A DNA stretch of 64,000 nucleotides from Pseudomonas reidholzensis (GCF_900536025.1 NZ_UNOZ01000013.1:682001-746000); one strand, 5' to 3'; positions 17,768 to 25,788 are shown, numbered from the stretch's first letter. Notes: generated by a model from the letters alone, not told the origin. Program-made: numbers and translations.

Positions 17768-18136
17768 CTACGCAATAGGCGGTATATCCAAGGTGTCAAT
17801 TGCCGCTATCTTAATCAGATGCGCTCTGTCGCCACCGTCATTCCATACAGAAGAGTTTAGCCCCCAATAGAATTCATGGGCGCGCTTGCCACCGCTCGTC
17901 TCATTTTTACCATTTGTGCCGGGGCAAGTGTTCAGCCATACCACCTCTCCCTGTTTTACCTCGCACGACGGGAAGAAATACACATGGCGGTGCTTATTGC
18001 TTGGAGTGCCATCAGAATTGAAAGTCTTATCGCAAATCATGAAGTTCTTCAGATTGCAGTCCTTGAGTACACTAATAATAACGTACTCACTAGACGATGA
18101 CCCTCGTCCATCTACTTTAGAGATCTTCAGTTCCAT
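17768..18136 (-). CDS. Lamin-tail-like beta-sandwich protein
   Basis: This 122-residue protein starts at MELKISKVDGRG behind AGGAG (an ATG 11 codons upstream has no ribosome site). It is nearly all beta: EYVIISVLKDCNLKNFMICD, then HVYFFPSCEVKQGEVVWLNT, EFYWGLNSSVWNDGGDRAHL and IKIAAIDTL. The order (strand - hydrophobic turn - strand - W-N-D-x-G-D - L) is the pattern of the lamin tail domain, which in bacteria is often attached to secreted or membrane nucleases. Here it stands alone with no signal peptide. It is convergent with the Mrr-like gene. The fold assignment is my inference from the pattern. Confidence 0.55.
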   Translation of the reverse strand: MELKISKVDGRGSSSSEYVIISVLKDCNLKNFMICDKTFNSDGTPSNKHRHVYFFPSCEVKQGEVVWLNTCPGTNGKNETSGGKRAHEFYWGLNSSVWNDGGDRAHLIKIAAIDTLDIPPIA

Positions 18137-18586
18137 ATAAACAGCTCCTTGTCTAGTTTTGGTGGCCATAAGCTACCACGATCGATCGGGCCATCCAAGA
18201 CTCTGAGTACAGCTAGATCAGTATATTTTGAATGTCAGTAGGATTCTCGAAGGTGTTCATACCTCAATAGATGCTATTCGGCCAATCGGTGTAAGCCTTG
18301 GCACCGCCGCAGTAATAGGTTTCTCTGGGAGCAATGCTCAGTTCTGCACCACGGCACAGGTTGCAGTTCGACGCTTGAGAAGCGCCCGACATGCTACAGT
18401 TGCAGCACGATCTTGCCGCTTTCGGGATGTACAGCGTCAGTGGCTTGCTTCCAGCCAGCGGTTTGCTCTTTCTTCCAAATGCCCGGAGTCGCAGCGTAGC
18501 CACGGCCCTAGGTGCCTAGTCTCGGCATTCTCAAGCAGACGCTGACCGCCTTCTGGTGCCAATATGGGTAGCAGGCGTTAAAGGCG

Positions 18587-18642
18587 GGCTCTCAGCGGCC
18601 TTGGTACATTGTTGAGAGCCGCTCATGCCGGGTTAGGCTCTC
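18587..18642 (+). promoter_or_regulatory. Three alternating heptamers able to form exclusive hairpins
   Basis: GGCTCTCA (18587-18594) can pair with TGAGAGCC (18613-18620); the latter can instead pair with GGCTCTC (18636-18642). The two stems are mutually exclusive. The last arm ends 88 bp before the Sel1-repeat gene, so the set could be an attenuator-like leader. Alternatively it may simply be nested operators. Confidence 0.4.
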
Positions 18643-18730
18643 CTTGGCTACACTCTGTCTCTATCGCTTCAAGGTATGGGGATGGTTCCTCTCGGACAGC
18701 AACGGTCATCGCTAATCAAGGAAGGTTCAA

Positions 18731-19828
18731 ATGAGCGCTACGCCCCCACCTTCCTCGGTCGAAGATCCAGTCGATCAATTCAACCTTGGGCTTCGGTACT
18801 CGAAATCGAGACGATCGGCACCTAAGATAGTTTTTGATTGGTACCGCAAAGCTGCAAAGCAGGGCTTTGCGCCGGCACAGCATAATTTGGCGGTTTGCTA
18901 CGCAGCGGGGATAGGGACCTCCCAGGATGAGGTCTTAGCTGCGCATTGGTTTCGCAAAGCTGCGCAGCAAGGGCACGCCCCCGCGCAGTGCAACCTTGGC
19001 TCGTGTTATGCCCTTGGAGCAGGAGTGCCAGCTGATGATTCGATGGCCTTTTCCTGGACCTATAAAGCCGCCGTTCAGGGCGAGGTTTCAGCCCAGTACA
19101 ATCTCGGCTGTCTTTATTCATCAGGTAGGGGCATCGGGATCAGTTACTCGATAGCTGCGGCTTGGTTCAAGAAAGCAGCAGATCAAGGTAGTGATCTGGC
19201 AGAAGGCAGATACCGTGAGATGCGTGAAAGAGGTGTAAAGCCAGCCTGTTTGAGCGGCTTAGGAAAAGCCCAGCCCAAGAAGCAAGGAGATCTGTCGAAA
19301 GAAAGAGGTAAGCGGCAAAGCGTCGAAGCGTTCCGTGGGCATGCCGAGGATCGGAGCTTTGGAAGGATTGAGGTCAGCCCTTGCCCAATTTGCAAAGTCC
19401 GGATCGCGAGTCACGCCCTGAGAAACCATGTCCGGGAGTACCACCGACCTGAGCCGAAGCTTGACCAAAATGCCTCAAGACACCCTCCAATCAAGAAGGT
19501 ATCTGGTCCAAATCTACCCATCTTGCCCGCATCATCCTGTCACACACCTAGCCTTGAGCAGAGTTCTGCACTCGAATCGCTGTGTCCGCGCTGTGGCGGT
19601 GATGGTGGCGTGAGGGGAGGGTGTGGTAAATGCGATGGAAGCGGGTGGGTGCCCAGTGCAATGGAGCACGATTATGTCTATCGTCCAGATCGTTCAATTG
19701 GTGAAAGTTCGCGTATCTCAAACGCTGATTACCTAGGTGGAAACGCGGGCGCTCATTTTCGTGAGATTGATGGGCGGATTGGTACGAATCCCTGTCACGA
19801 CGATTACAGCGAAGAAGGCCAGGGCTGA
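18731..19828 (+). CDS. Sel1-repeat protein with C2H2-like and CxxC zinc modules
   Basis: This 365-residue protein carries about four Sel1-like repeats in residues 15-160 (for example WYRKAAKQGFAPAQHNLAVC, FRKAAQQGHAPAQCNLGSCY). A basic linker is followed by a C2H2-type finger CPIC-x11-H-x4-H (C218, C221, H233, H238) and then a DnaJ-like double CxxC (C285, C288, C298, C301 in CPRCGGDGG...CGKCDGSGW). Sel1 repeats scaffold protein complexes; the fingers suggest nucleic acid or partner binding. There is no signal peptide. The AAGGAAGG site before the ATG is strong. The architecture is unusual, and its setting suggests a role linked to the island's defence or regulation. Confidence 0.75.
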   Translation: MSATPPPSSVEDPVDQFNLGLRYSKSRRSAPKIVFDWYRKAAKQGFAPAQHNLAVCYAAGIGTSQDEVLAAHWFRKAAQQGHAPAQCNLGSCYALGAGVPADDSMAFSWTYKAAVQGEVSAQYNLGCLYSSGRGIGISYSIAAAWFKKAADQGSDLAEGRYREMRERGVKPACLSGLGKAQPKKQGDLSKERGKRQSVEAFRGHAEDRSFGRIEVSPCPICKVRIASHALRNHVREYHRPEPKLDQNASRHPPIKKVSGPNLPILPASSCHTPSLEQSSALESLCPRCGGDGGVRGGCGKCDGSGWVPSAMEHDYVYRPDRSIGESSRISNADYLGGNAGAHFREIDGRIGTNPCHDDYSEEGQG

Positions 19829-20034
19829 CTGCTGGGTGCAGCCATGATGAACACACTACGAATAAGCAGCTATTAGCCCCATAGCCACCCTTCATGGAAA
19901 GCAGCAGTCAGCCAGAAACAGTCAGTTGGATGATTTTAGAAAAACCCAGGTCGATTTGATCAGTTTGTTGGGTACGAACGAATTTCAACTCAAGGCCAGG
20001 ATCGGGGGCAGCACTCCGGACTGGGCCAATTTGC

Positions 20035-21087
20035 TTAATCCGCAGGCTCAGAGTCAGTCATATTTACATGGCCCCACTCGTCCTCCCGCTGTCCCCAAGT
20101 TTTCGTGTTCACCATAATGGAGTCTTCTTCCATTGCTAGTGAATCACCTGTAGGATCCTCGACAGAGCATGTGAGGTTGCACCGAAACTCAAACGAATCA
20201 TCCTGCAAGTGACCATCACCGCGCCGAACATCCGAATTAGAACCCCATTGAAGTTGAACGTCTATAAACCCGGCTGCGAACAAATGAACAGTGTCGTGGG
20301 TGATCCGCTCAACCCCGCTGATATTGACGCTGACGTGTTCCAGCGAGTAGTGATGAGCTACGCTATCTAGTGCTTCGAGAGAGTCAGAAACGACCTCGTC
20401 AATCGCTTGGGCCTCGATTGCTTCAAAAAGACTATGAGCTATAAGGCTGCGACAGTTAACCATCGCCACTCCCAACCCTCTTAGGGCATCAAGTGACTTT
20501 TCAACAAGTATTTCGACCTCCTGAGTCGGAAGGTTGAAGGTTGCCTCGCTTACATGCGTGTAATTGCTCAACTCTTTCAGCGAGTCTCGGATCGCCTTAC
20601 GCTCCGGCGATACATCAAGATTTAAGTCCTTTTCCACGTATTCGTCTGACAATCCACCCTGAACCACATACCGAGCATGCTGAATTTTCGTGACCCCATC
20701 CTCAATGTGATCAACCTCATTCTTGTACCACGAACACCTCAAGACGTCTTCCTTGGGAGCCCGTTGCTTAAGAATGGAGCTGGTCAGCTCCCGCAAGGCA
20801 TAGGCAAAGTTGTTAAAGCGGAGCTTATTATCAAGGTCTTCCAAATTTCGAAGCGCTGCGGCATATAGAGCGTGATGGAACTCATCCGCCCCCAGCAGCC
20901 ACTCTACTGGATCTTCGATGGTGATCTCTTCTTCAGTCATGCGCCAGCAGTCCTCTCGGTAATCATCGAGCCTGGTGTTGGTCCGGTGTTTATGCAAGTC
21001 GACTATAAAAATGCGACGAGCCTCGTAGATAATACTCCGAGGATACACCGAAGTCTGAATCGCCACTTGATTCGTAGGCATCTCCAA
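20035..21087 (-). CDS. Protein resembling predicted pPIWI-associating nucleases
   Basis: This protein is about 350 residues long. The segments NFAYALRELTSSILKQRAP, LRCSWYKNE, VVQGGLSDEYV, LKELSNYTHVSEATF and LQWGSNSDVRRGDG match, from memory, a family annotated as predicted pPIWI-associating nuclease domain proteins, often found beside prokaryotic Argonaute/PIWI-type or other defence genes. The GSNSD-x3-GDG block near the C-terminus (282-292) is the most likely functional site. No PIWI gene is present in this window, so it would be an orphan. The first codon is TTG (21087), with an ATG at 21081. The family call is moderate and the nuclease activity is unproven. Confidence 0.6.
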   Translation of the reverse strand: MEMPTNQVAIQTSVYPRSIIYEARRIFIVDLHKHRTNTRLDDYREDCWRMTEEEITIEDPVEWLLGADEFHHALYAAALRNLEDLDNKLRFNNFAYALRELTSSILKQRAPKEDVLRCSWYKNEVDHIEDGVTKIQHARYVVQGGLSDEYVEKDLNLDVSPERKAIRDSLKELSNYTHVSEATFNLPTQEVEILVEKSLDALRGLGVAMVNCRSLIAHSLFEAIEAQAIDEVVSDSLEALDSVAHHYSLEHVSVNISGVERITHDTVHLFAAGFIDVQLQWGSNSDVRRGDGHLQDDSFEFRCNLTCSVEDPTGDSLAMEEDSIMVNTKTWGQREDEWGHVNMTDSEPAD

Positions 21088-21123
21088 GTGGTCGCATTTG
21101 GCCGATTGCTACCTTTCACAAAC

Positions 21124-21145
21124 GTCTGCTATGGGTCGATGGCGG
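21124..21145 (+). repeat. Short interspersed repeat, copy 1
   Basis: GTCTGCTATGGGTCGATGGC (plus GG) matches in 19 of 22 positions the reverse complement of the copy at 21681-21703. Similar tracts are common intergenic repeats in many proteobacteria (known from memory). Confidence 0.55.
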
Positions 21146-21680
21146 ACCTGCGATTAACACGGCTGCGGCCTGAGCACCGCAGATGGCCGCCGTCACCTTG
21201 CGACAACGGCCGGGCTTTAGGATTGTTGCTCCCGCAGGTCAGCTAGTAATGGGGCTGCTAGCGACGTATGGGATGGCGATGCCGCTGTCACGGGGTTCAA
21301 CAGGGTTAGATCTAGACTCGCCAATGCTAGGCAAATGCACCCATCCCGAGCCTGTGGGAGCAATCTCAATTTTTCCTGTCTCGGTCTTACAGCCCAGCAT
21401 CAAGCAGCAATTCTGAGGGCTTGCAGCCCACCGCTGCGGTCAAAGGCTAAGCCGAAGTTTGTTGGTGTCACCATATCGTTCGCTGCAAACCATCCTTTCC
21501 ATTGCACCGATTGACCATCGCTTTGGATGAGCAACAGCGAATACAGGTCTTGGGGTGATCGGATTTCCAAGGATGACCAGTGAAGCAGGTGGTCACCCAC
21601 GAGCATCCTTGAGGCCTGCCCAAAAAGAGTGCAGTGCGGCTCACCGGCAGCTTCGGGTCGAAAGCCGCCGGTGGCGACTG

Positions 21681-21703
21681 ACCGCTATCGACCCAAAGCG
21701 GAC
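21681..21703 (-). repeat. Short interspersed repeat, copy 2
   Basis: ACCGCTATCGACCCAAAGCG (plus GAC) is an inverted copy of the element at 21124-21145, with the preceding GGTGGCGACTG also typical. It lies just downstream of the monooxygenase gene. Confidence 0.55.
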
Positions 21704-21734
21704 CCTGACAGTTAAACCGTCTGCCCGCTTCTCT

Positions 21735-22847
21735 TCATGCTCGGGCGAGTTTCAGATACTCACTGCTTATATTCATTGAGTGCTTCACTAAGCCCCGGAT
21801 GAATGGCAGTCGAGCCTGCTCATAACGCGCAAGCACAGTAGCAAATGTTTCTCCGGGGCTTCGCCTCGCCAGCAGATGCGCCAAGGTCGAAGCATCCTCC
21901 ATGCCAGTCAAAAGCCCTCTGCCTGTCATAGGCGTGATGACGTGCGCAGCATCACCAATGATCGCCATGTTGCCTCGGGCAAGCCGTTGCGGAAGGTATT
22001 CAGCGATGGGAGAGCCGCTAAGCGTCTTTGGAGAGCGGATACCTGCCAGCACGGCTTCCCGCCATCTTTCCGGCCATATGGTATGGGCACGCTTCGCTAG
22101 TGCTGACCTGACGCTGTCATCGATCATGCCTCGGGCGAGAGTTCCGACAATATGCCCTTCTGCGGTCAAACAGCCAGTACGACGCAGCAGCTCATCTTGA
22201 TGGGCGTCAAACCAGGCAAATGTGATTTGTCGCTGTCCAGGCTGAACAGATCCGTCACGACCTGGCAGCGTTGCTGCAACAAGTCTGTAACTGCCTACGA
22301 ACTCAATCCAAAGGCCCCCATCCGAGGGCCAGGACACCGGGTTTTGCAGCGCTTGCTCTTCAACAAGCCCACGCCAAACGAGATAGCCTGCGTATTTCGC
22401 AAACGGCGCCTCAGGCGATATCGCTCGTCGAACAACGCTACGATAGCCATCCGCCCCAGTAACCACTGGCGCCGTTTGCTGATGGCCATCTGCGAAGGTG
22501 ATTTGAACTGAGTCGTCCAGGTCAGAAACAGAAGACACTCGTCTGCCGCCTTCAAGCACTATGCCGGGAGCCTCGTTCACGCGGTCTCGTAACCAGCCAT
22601 AGAGCGCTGGCCAAGTAGTGAGATCTCTGTAGGCTGGGACGACCGGGAGCGCAGGTGACACACGGGGATCGTACCCGGTTGTGGCGGCAAGGAGGGCCAG
22701 ATCGACGGTTAGACTGTCGCCGCCTGACGCGTGTCCTTCGGACTGCTCAAGTACACGAACTCTCAAACCTGATGCTGCGCATGCGAGTGCTAGGGTGAGT
22801 CCGGCGAGTGAACCGCCGATGATGGTGATCTCTTCGTCTGAAGCCAT
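21735..22847 (-). CDS. FAD-dependent aromatic-type monooxygenase
   Basis: This 370-residue class A flavoprotein monooxygenase shows a dinucleotide-binding Rossmann start ITIIGGSLAGLTLALACAAS, the DG motif GADGYRSVVRR and the GD motif AIIGDAAHVITPMTGRGLL. It should use NAD(P)H, FAD and O2 to hydroxylate a small ring compound; the sequence is closer to the 2,6-dihydroxypyridine/UbiH-like branch than to p-hydroxybenzoate hydroxylase. The ATG at 22847 is preferred; the frame can start from TTG at 22874. It stands alone among defence genes, with no aromatic pathway nearby, and looks like cargo. The palindrome GTGACGTCAC (22887-22896) lies 40 bp upstream. Confidence 0.85.
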   Translation of the reverse strand: MASDEEITIIGGSLAGLTLALACAASGLRVRVLEQSEGHASGGDSLTVDLALLAATTGYDPRVSPALPVVPAYRDLTTWPALYGWLRDRVNEAPGIVLEGGRRVSSVSDLDDSVQITFADGHQQTAPVVTGADGYRSVVRRAISPEAPFAKYAGYLVWRGLVEEQALQNPVSWPSDGGLWIEFVGSYRLVAATLPGRDGSVQPGQRQITFAWFDAHQDELLRRTGCLTAEGHIVGTLARGMIDDSVRSALAKRAHTIWPERWREAVLAGIRSPKTLSGSPIAEYLPQRLARGNMAIIGDAAHVITPMTGRGLLTGMEDASTLAHLLARRSPGETFATVLARYEQARLPFIRGLVKHSMNISSEYLKLARA

Positions 22848-22886
22848 TGATTCAAGATCCGGTGATGAGGACAACCATGAAGGCGG

Positions 22887-22896
22887 GTGACGTCAC
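22887..22896 (-). promoter_or_regulatory. Perfect palindrome upstream of monooxygenase
   Basis: GTGACGTCAC is self-complementary and lies 40 bp before the monooxygenase ATG, between that gene and an upstream terminator. It is a plausible operator half-turn site; the regulator is unknown. Confidence 0.3.
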
Positions 22897-22910
22897 GTCG
22901 ACGGCATTAC

Positions 22911-22935
22911 AAAAAAGGCGACTCATTCGTCGCCT
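22911..22935 (-). terminator. Rho-independent terminator
   Basis: On the minus strand, AGGCGAC-GAATGA-GTCGCCT is followed by TTTTTT. It sits between the SRA-HNH gene and the monooxygenase gene, so the two are separate transcription units. Confidence 0.8.
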
Positions 22936-22976
22936 CTATTGCCAAGGGGCAAGAGGAGCGATATTCCTGTTGGCGG

Positions 22977-23003
22977 GTGGCCGCTACTGACCCAATGCAG
23001 AAA
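22977..23003 (-). repeat. Short interspersed repeat, degenerate copy 3
   Basis: GTGGCCGCTACTGACCCAAT (plus GCAGAAA) resembles GTGGCGACTGACCGCTATCGACCCAAAGCGG at 21671-21701, with the same order of GGTGGC, CCGCTA and GACCCAA blocks. The three copies flank the monooxygenase gene on both sides. Confidence 0.4.
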
Positions 23004-23286
23004 TTCGTCGTTCGGCTAAAAATTGCCAATAAATTAATCTTCCCCTGCACGCCCCCTAATTCAACCTTTGATGGTCGCAGGATTGGCGGGCGAGAGAGAG
23101 GCGGCTGGGAGTTGTTCCGCTTCCGCTTTGAAGAGACCTAATTTGGAAGAAAGAGGAAATTATTTCCTTGGTGTTTCTCGGAGCTGAATGGAAGTAGTGC
23201 GAATTTTCGAATAATCTCACTATTGCTATTATCCAGAACGTAAAAGTTAAGTCATAGCTAACTGGGCTTCTCATCTCCCTTTTTCG

Positions 23287-24132
23287 TCATTTAGGCTTTG
23301 TTCGATTATTTCCAAACTTAGCCCTGTTTTGCAGAATTTTGATATCTGTATTTGAGTTCAAGGTGTGCATGCGGCGATGACAGTTGGGGCATAGAGCAAC
23401 GGTATTTTCGATGGTGTCAAAACCACCATTAGCCAACCATTGGATGTGATGGGTCTCGAGATAAGGTTCTCCGTTTTTTCGAAGAAAAGGAGCATTTTTC
23501 ACACAGAGTTCACATTTCCCTTTCGCGCGCCGTTTCGCATGTTCAGCTATCCAGATAGACCGCTGAAAGTAGGTAGTTGTTGATGCGCGCTGGCTTACCT
23601 GGCGTTGCTCAGTCCTTCGGGCAGCATGCTCGACTTCAGCGTCACTCATTCTGCTGATCTTCCTTTGCTTCAGAGCAATCAGTTGCTGAAGGGATGCGGC
23701 ACTGATAGCCGGAGGCAGCGCGGTTTTCAGTTGCAGGGGAAAGACCCATACGGTTCGCATAATCTTCTTAGCATCGAGCTGCGACTCTTGATATGGCGGG
23801 CTTTCCAGCTGTACTTCCCCAATATATGTGTACTGCTGAGGTACGAATACTTCAAATAGATGCACCGCAACGCCGTTGCTCGCTGAAAGATTAAGCGTTC
23901 GGTTTTGCGAAAACTTGAGAGATTGGTGACCCGTTTGCCCCATGCCGGTGTAGTGGAAAATCTCGCCTATCCACCTGTCATCGTAAACTGACTTAGTGTG
24001 ATTTGAGACAATCACTAGAGTCTCTGTCAGGTGTGATCTGCGCATTCCGCCTTGAGTGCTGCATCGAAAGATGGCAGTCAGCTCGGTATTATTGAGAAAG
24101 GTTCCAGGGCTTGGAGGGGTAAATATTTCCAC
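23287..24132 (-). CDS. SRA-HNH modification-dependent restriction endonuclease
   Basis: This 281-residue protein joins an N-terminal SRA-YDG domain (about 10-120; signature GGMRRSHLTETLVIVSNHTK, YDDRWIGEIFHYTGMGQTGH) to a C-terminal HNH nuclease (C207, C210, H228-H229, N243, C248, C251-H252, H256). SRA domains flip out 5-methyl- or 5-hydroxymethylcytosine, and SRA-HNH proteins such as ScoMcrA-like and TspA15I-like enzymes cut modified DNA. It would act against phages with modified cytosine and against incoming methylated DNA. The GTG at 24132 follows an in-frame stop. It is a single-gene type IV restriction system. Confidence 0.9.
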   Translation of the reverse strand: MEIFTPPSPGTFLNNTELTAIFRCSTQGGMRRSHLTETLVIVSNHTKSVYDDRWIGEIFHYTGMGQTGHQSLKFSQNRTLNLSASNGVAVHLFEVFVPQQYTYIGEVQLESPPYQESQLDAKKIMRTVWVFPLQLKTALPPAISAASLQQLIALKQRKISRMSDAEVEHAARRTEQRQVSQRASTTTYFQRSIWIAEHAKRRAKGKCELCVKNAPFLRKNGEPYLETHHIQWLANGGFDTIENTVALCPNCHRRMHTLNSNTDIKILQNRAKFGNNRTKPK

Positions 24133-24709
24133 GGTCTACAGCTCGCGTCCTTGAGGTGGCATATCGCCAGGCACGATAGCGCGACTTCCTACAGAAGAGA
24201 AGGAAATTTCCTACAGGAGCTAAGTGGTGTGTGGCTAGGAAAGGACGTTCCACAGAACGTAGCGCAGGCTCGGCGCGGGCAATTCGAAGCTTGTGCCCCT
24301 CAGATAGGGACGACTGGTACTGATCAGCCACCACGAGCATCTTGCTGTGGTCCGCATGCGCGGTTGATAGATCAGCCCAACTAACTGTGGCAATTTCTTG
24401 CCGGTTCTCAGAATTTCCCGCTTCCGTGTAGTCCATTTCCCAAACACACTTCTTGAGCTCTCAAGCCATTGCGGCGGTGTATCCAGCCGTCTAGTCTCGC
24501 CAGGTCGCTGCCAAATCAGCGATCAGTTTTGACAGACTGCAGATAAAACAAAAACCGCATGTGCGACGCCGTTATGGTGGCTGTACGTGGGGCACCTCGA
24601 GTGCGCCGGTTTTCCTTGTTTTTTCCGGTCTGTCAACCCACGTATAGCCGCCACCTCTTGTTTGACAGCAGGTGCGTTGTGGCTCCGACCTAAAACAAGG
24701 AGGAGCTCC
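24133..24709. other. Boundary gap between island and REP-rich core
   Basis: No convincing gene is present. From about 24,530 the sequence takes on P. putida core character, and the first half still resembles the island. I see no tRNA gene or direct repeat that would mark an attachment site. The last 180 bp hold the structured leader of the next gene. Confidence 0.45.
24577..24654 (+). promoter_or_regulatory. Structured 5' leader with nested hairpins
   Basis: GTGGCTGTACGTGGG (24577-24591) pairs imperfectly with CCCACGTATAGCCGCCAC (24637-24654). Inside is a smaller hairpin GGCAC-CTCGA-GTGC (24591-24604), then a T-rich stretch. The structure ends 56 bp before the GTG start of the first small gene. 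It could be a structured RNA leader or a protein-binding operator. No known riboswitch class is matched. Confidence 0.45.
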
Positions 24710-24946
24710 GTGCTCAAGATCGTTCCTGATCCACCGCTGCATTCGAAAGATTCATCCCTCTCTCTTGAAGATCTGTTGATTGAGATCTCGGAATACCTGG
24801 TCTGCGCCCTGACCGTCTCCCAGCAGACGGTACTGCTCCACGTCAAACCTCCAGGCCAAGTCCTGACCCTGGCAGCCATGCACGAAATCGAACACGCCCG
24901 CACCTTGGTGGAAGTGGCGCTGAGTCGTTTGCAGCCGCAGCACTGA
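24710..24946 (+). CDS. DUF6124-type small protein
   Basis: This 78-residue helical protein starts at a GTG behind AAGGAGGAG. Its opening MLKIVPDPP and the helix LEDLLIEISEYLVCAL fit the DUF6124 group, small Pseudomonas-specific proteins of unknown function that often occur in clusters. It is the first of four related small genes, each with its own good ribosome site. A signalling or regulatory role has been suggested by their abundance in P. putida, but none is shown here. Confidence 0.75.
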   Translation: MLKIVPDPPLHSKDSSLSLEDLLIEISEYLVCALTVSQQTVLLHVKPPGQVLTLAAMHEIEHARTLVEVALSRLQPQH

Positions 24947-25027
24947 TCCCCGGGATTCCCCGGTAACTCAGGTATTCACATTCAAGATCAGGCCTCGCGG
25001 TACACGCGGGGCCGGGGGAGGAGTGGT

Positions 25028-25336
25028 ATGGACAAGGATCTGCAAAAACCGGCCATCGATGCCGTGACCACCGTGGGCGTAGGTCATTTCGGCGTAGGCG
25101 CTGACTACGACACTGAAACGCCACTGTTCCGCGTGGAGGCGGGGCATCCAATGAGCCATGCGGTCGAACAGGCGACTGTGCTGATCTGTGCAGTACACAA
25201 GCTCAGTGATCTGGCGATGGGCGAAGTGGAGGAGGGGCCGACGTTGCTGACGGCGATCCACTATCTCAGCGGCATGGCCAAGGCGCTGGCTCAGGATGTG
25301 AATCATGGACTGATGATTCGCTCAGTGGCCGAGTAA
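25028..25336 (+). CDS. DUF3077-type small protein
   Basis: This 102-residue protein starts after GGGGGAGGAG. The centre reads TPLFRVEAGHPMSHAVEQAT, then LICAVHKLSDLAM and the hallmark IHYLSGMAKAL. The P-L-F-x-(V/I)-E-A-G and Y-L-S-x-M-A-K-A blocks are shared with the two genes that follow, so these three are paralogs of the DUF3077 group of pseudomonads. It is soluble and helical, with function unknown. A strong stem-loop follows the stop. Confidence 0.8.
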   Translation: MDKDLQKPAIDAVTTVGVGHFGVGADYDTETPLFRVEAGHPMSHAVEQATVLICAVHKLSDLAMGEVEEGPTLLTAIHYLSGMAKALAQDVNHGLMIRSVAE

Positions 25337-25342
25337 CCCGAG

Positions 25343-25372
25343 AACCGCCTGTGCAAAGCGGCACAGGCGGTT
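25343..25372 (+). terminator. Perfect 12-bp stem-loop terminator
   Basis: AACCGCCTGTGC (25343-25354) and GCACAGGCGGTT (25361-25372) form a perfect stem around AAAGCG, followed by a short T-containing tail. It is positioned 6 bp after the second small gene. Confidence 0.75.
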
Positions 25373-25390
25373 TCCTGTTGGCCTCGTCCC

Positions 25391-25417
25391 TGTAGGAGCG
25401 GGCTTGCCCGCGATGAG
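25391..25417 (+). repeat. REP element
   Basis: TGTAGGAGCGGGCTTGCCCG followed by CGATGAGG is the canonical P. putida REP sequence, a 35-bp-class repeat that forms a hairpin and is mobilised by REP-associated transposases. It lies between two DUF3077 genes. Confidence 0.9.
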
Positions 25418-25451
25418 GCCCGGCCAGACACCCGCGAGAGGGAGACTGAAC

Positions 25452-25718
25452 ATGACGGAAACCACCAAAACCCCGACCACCCCTGGGCTGACCAAATTCT
25501 GCCAAGGCGATGAGCAGCCCGTGCCGTTGTTCGGCATCGAGGCGGGGATTCCTTGCCAACATGCGCGCGAACAGGCGTCGGAGCTGCTTGATTACGCTCA
25601 CCACCTGAGTTTGCAGGGCGTGATGGAGGGGGATCAGCGTGCGGCTTGGGCGGCGTACTACCTCAGTGCGATGGCTAAGGCGCTGCTTGATGATGCGGAG
25701 CTTGGGTTGGCGCCTTGA
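25452..25718 (+). CDS. DUF3077-type small protein
   Basis: This protein has 88 residues from the ATG behind GAGAGGGAG (the frame also extends 16 codons upstream through the REP, which I reject). The blocks PVPLFGIEAGIPCQHAREQA, LLDYAHHLSL and AAYYLSAMAKALLDDAELGL align it with its neighbours. The Thr/Pro-rich N-terminus (TETTKTPTTPGLTKF) looks disordered. Function is unknown. Confidence 0.8.
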   Translation: MTETTKTPTTPGLTKFCQGDEQPVPLFGIEAGIPCQHAREQASELLDYAHHLSLQGVMEGDQRAAWAAYYLSAMAKALLDDAELGLAP

Positions 25719-25744
25719 AAGGGTTGGACGCCATTCCATGTCCC

Positions 25745-25788
25745 GGAAAATCCACGGGAGTACAAATGTGCTCTTGTGGGTTTTTCCC
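25745..25788. terminator. Imperfect, possibly bidirectional terminator
   Basis: The order GGAAAATCCAC, GGGAG, a loop, GCTC, then TTGTGGGTTTTT forms an imperfect stem with A-rich and T-rich ends, so it could work on both strands. It lies 27 bp after the third small gene. Confidence 0.5.

Larger units (their letters stand above)
21088..21734. other. Gene-poor gap with degenerate interspersed repeats
   Basis: No intact gene is seen. The region contains two oppositely oriented copies of a short element with core TGGGTCGAT-[GA]-GCGG (21124-21145 and, inverted, 21681-21703). The sequence between them reads as scrambled remnants. Confidence 0.5.

Noticed and set aside
18264..18503. Cys-rich minus-strand frame with CxxC pairs
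   Set aside because: No ribosome site, poor composition, and it lies in a remnant-rich gap; the Cys residues look coincidental.
24089..24436. A 115-codon minus-strand frame upstream of the SRA-HNH gene
   Set aside because: Its ribosome site is too close to the ATG, it overlaps the SRA-HNH start, and the C-terminal half is low-complexity Arg-rich with no family resemblance.
25404..25451. Longer start for the third DUF3077 gene
   Set aside because: The extra 16 codons run through a REP element and have no ribosome site, whereas the ATG at 25452 does.
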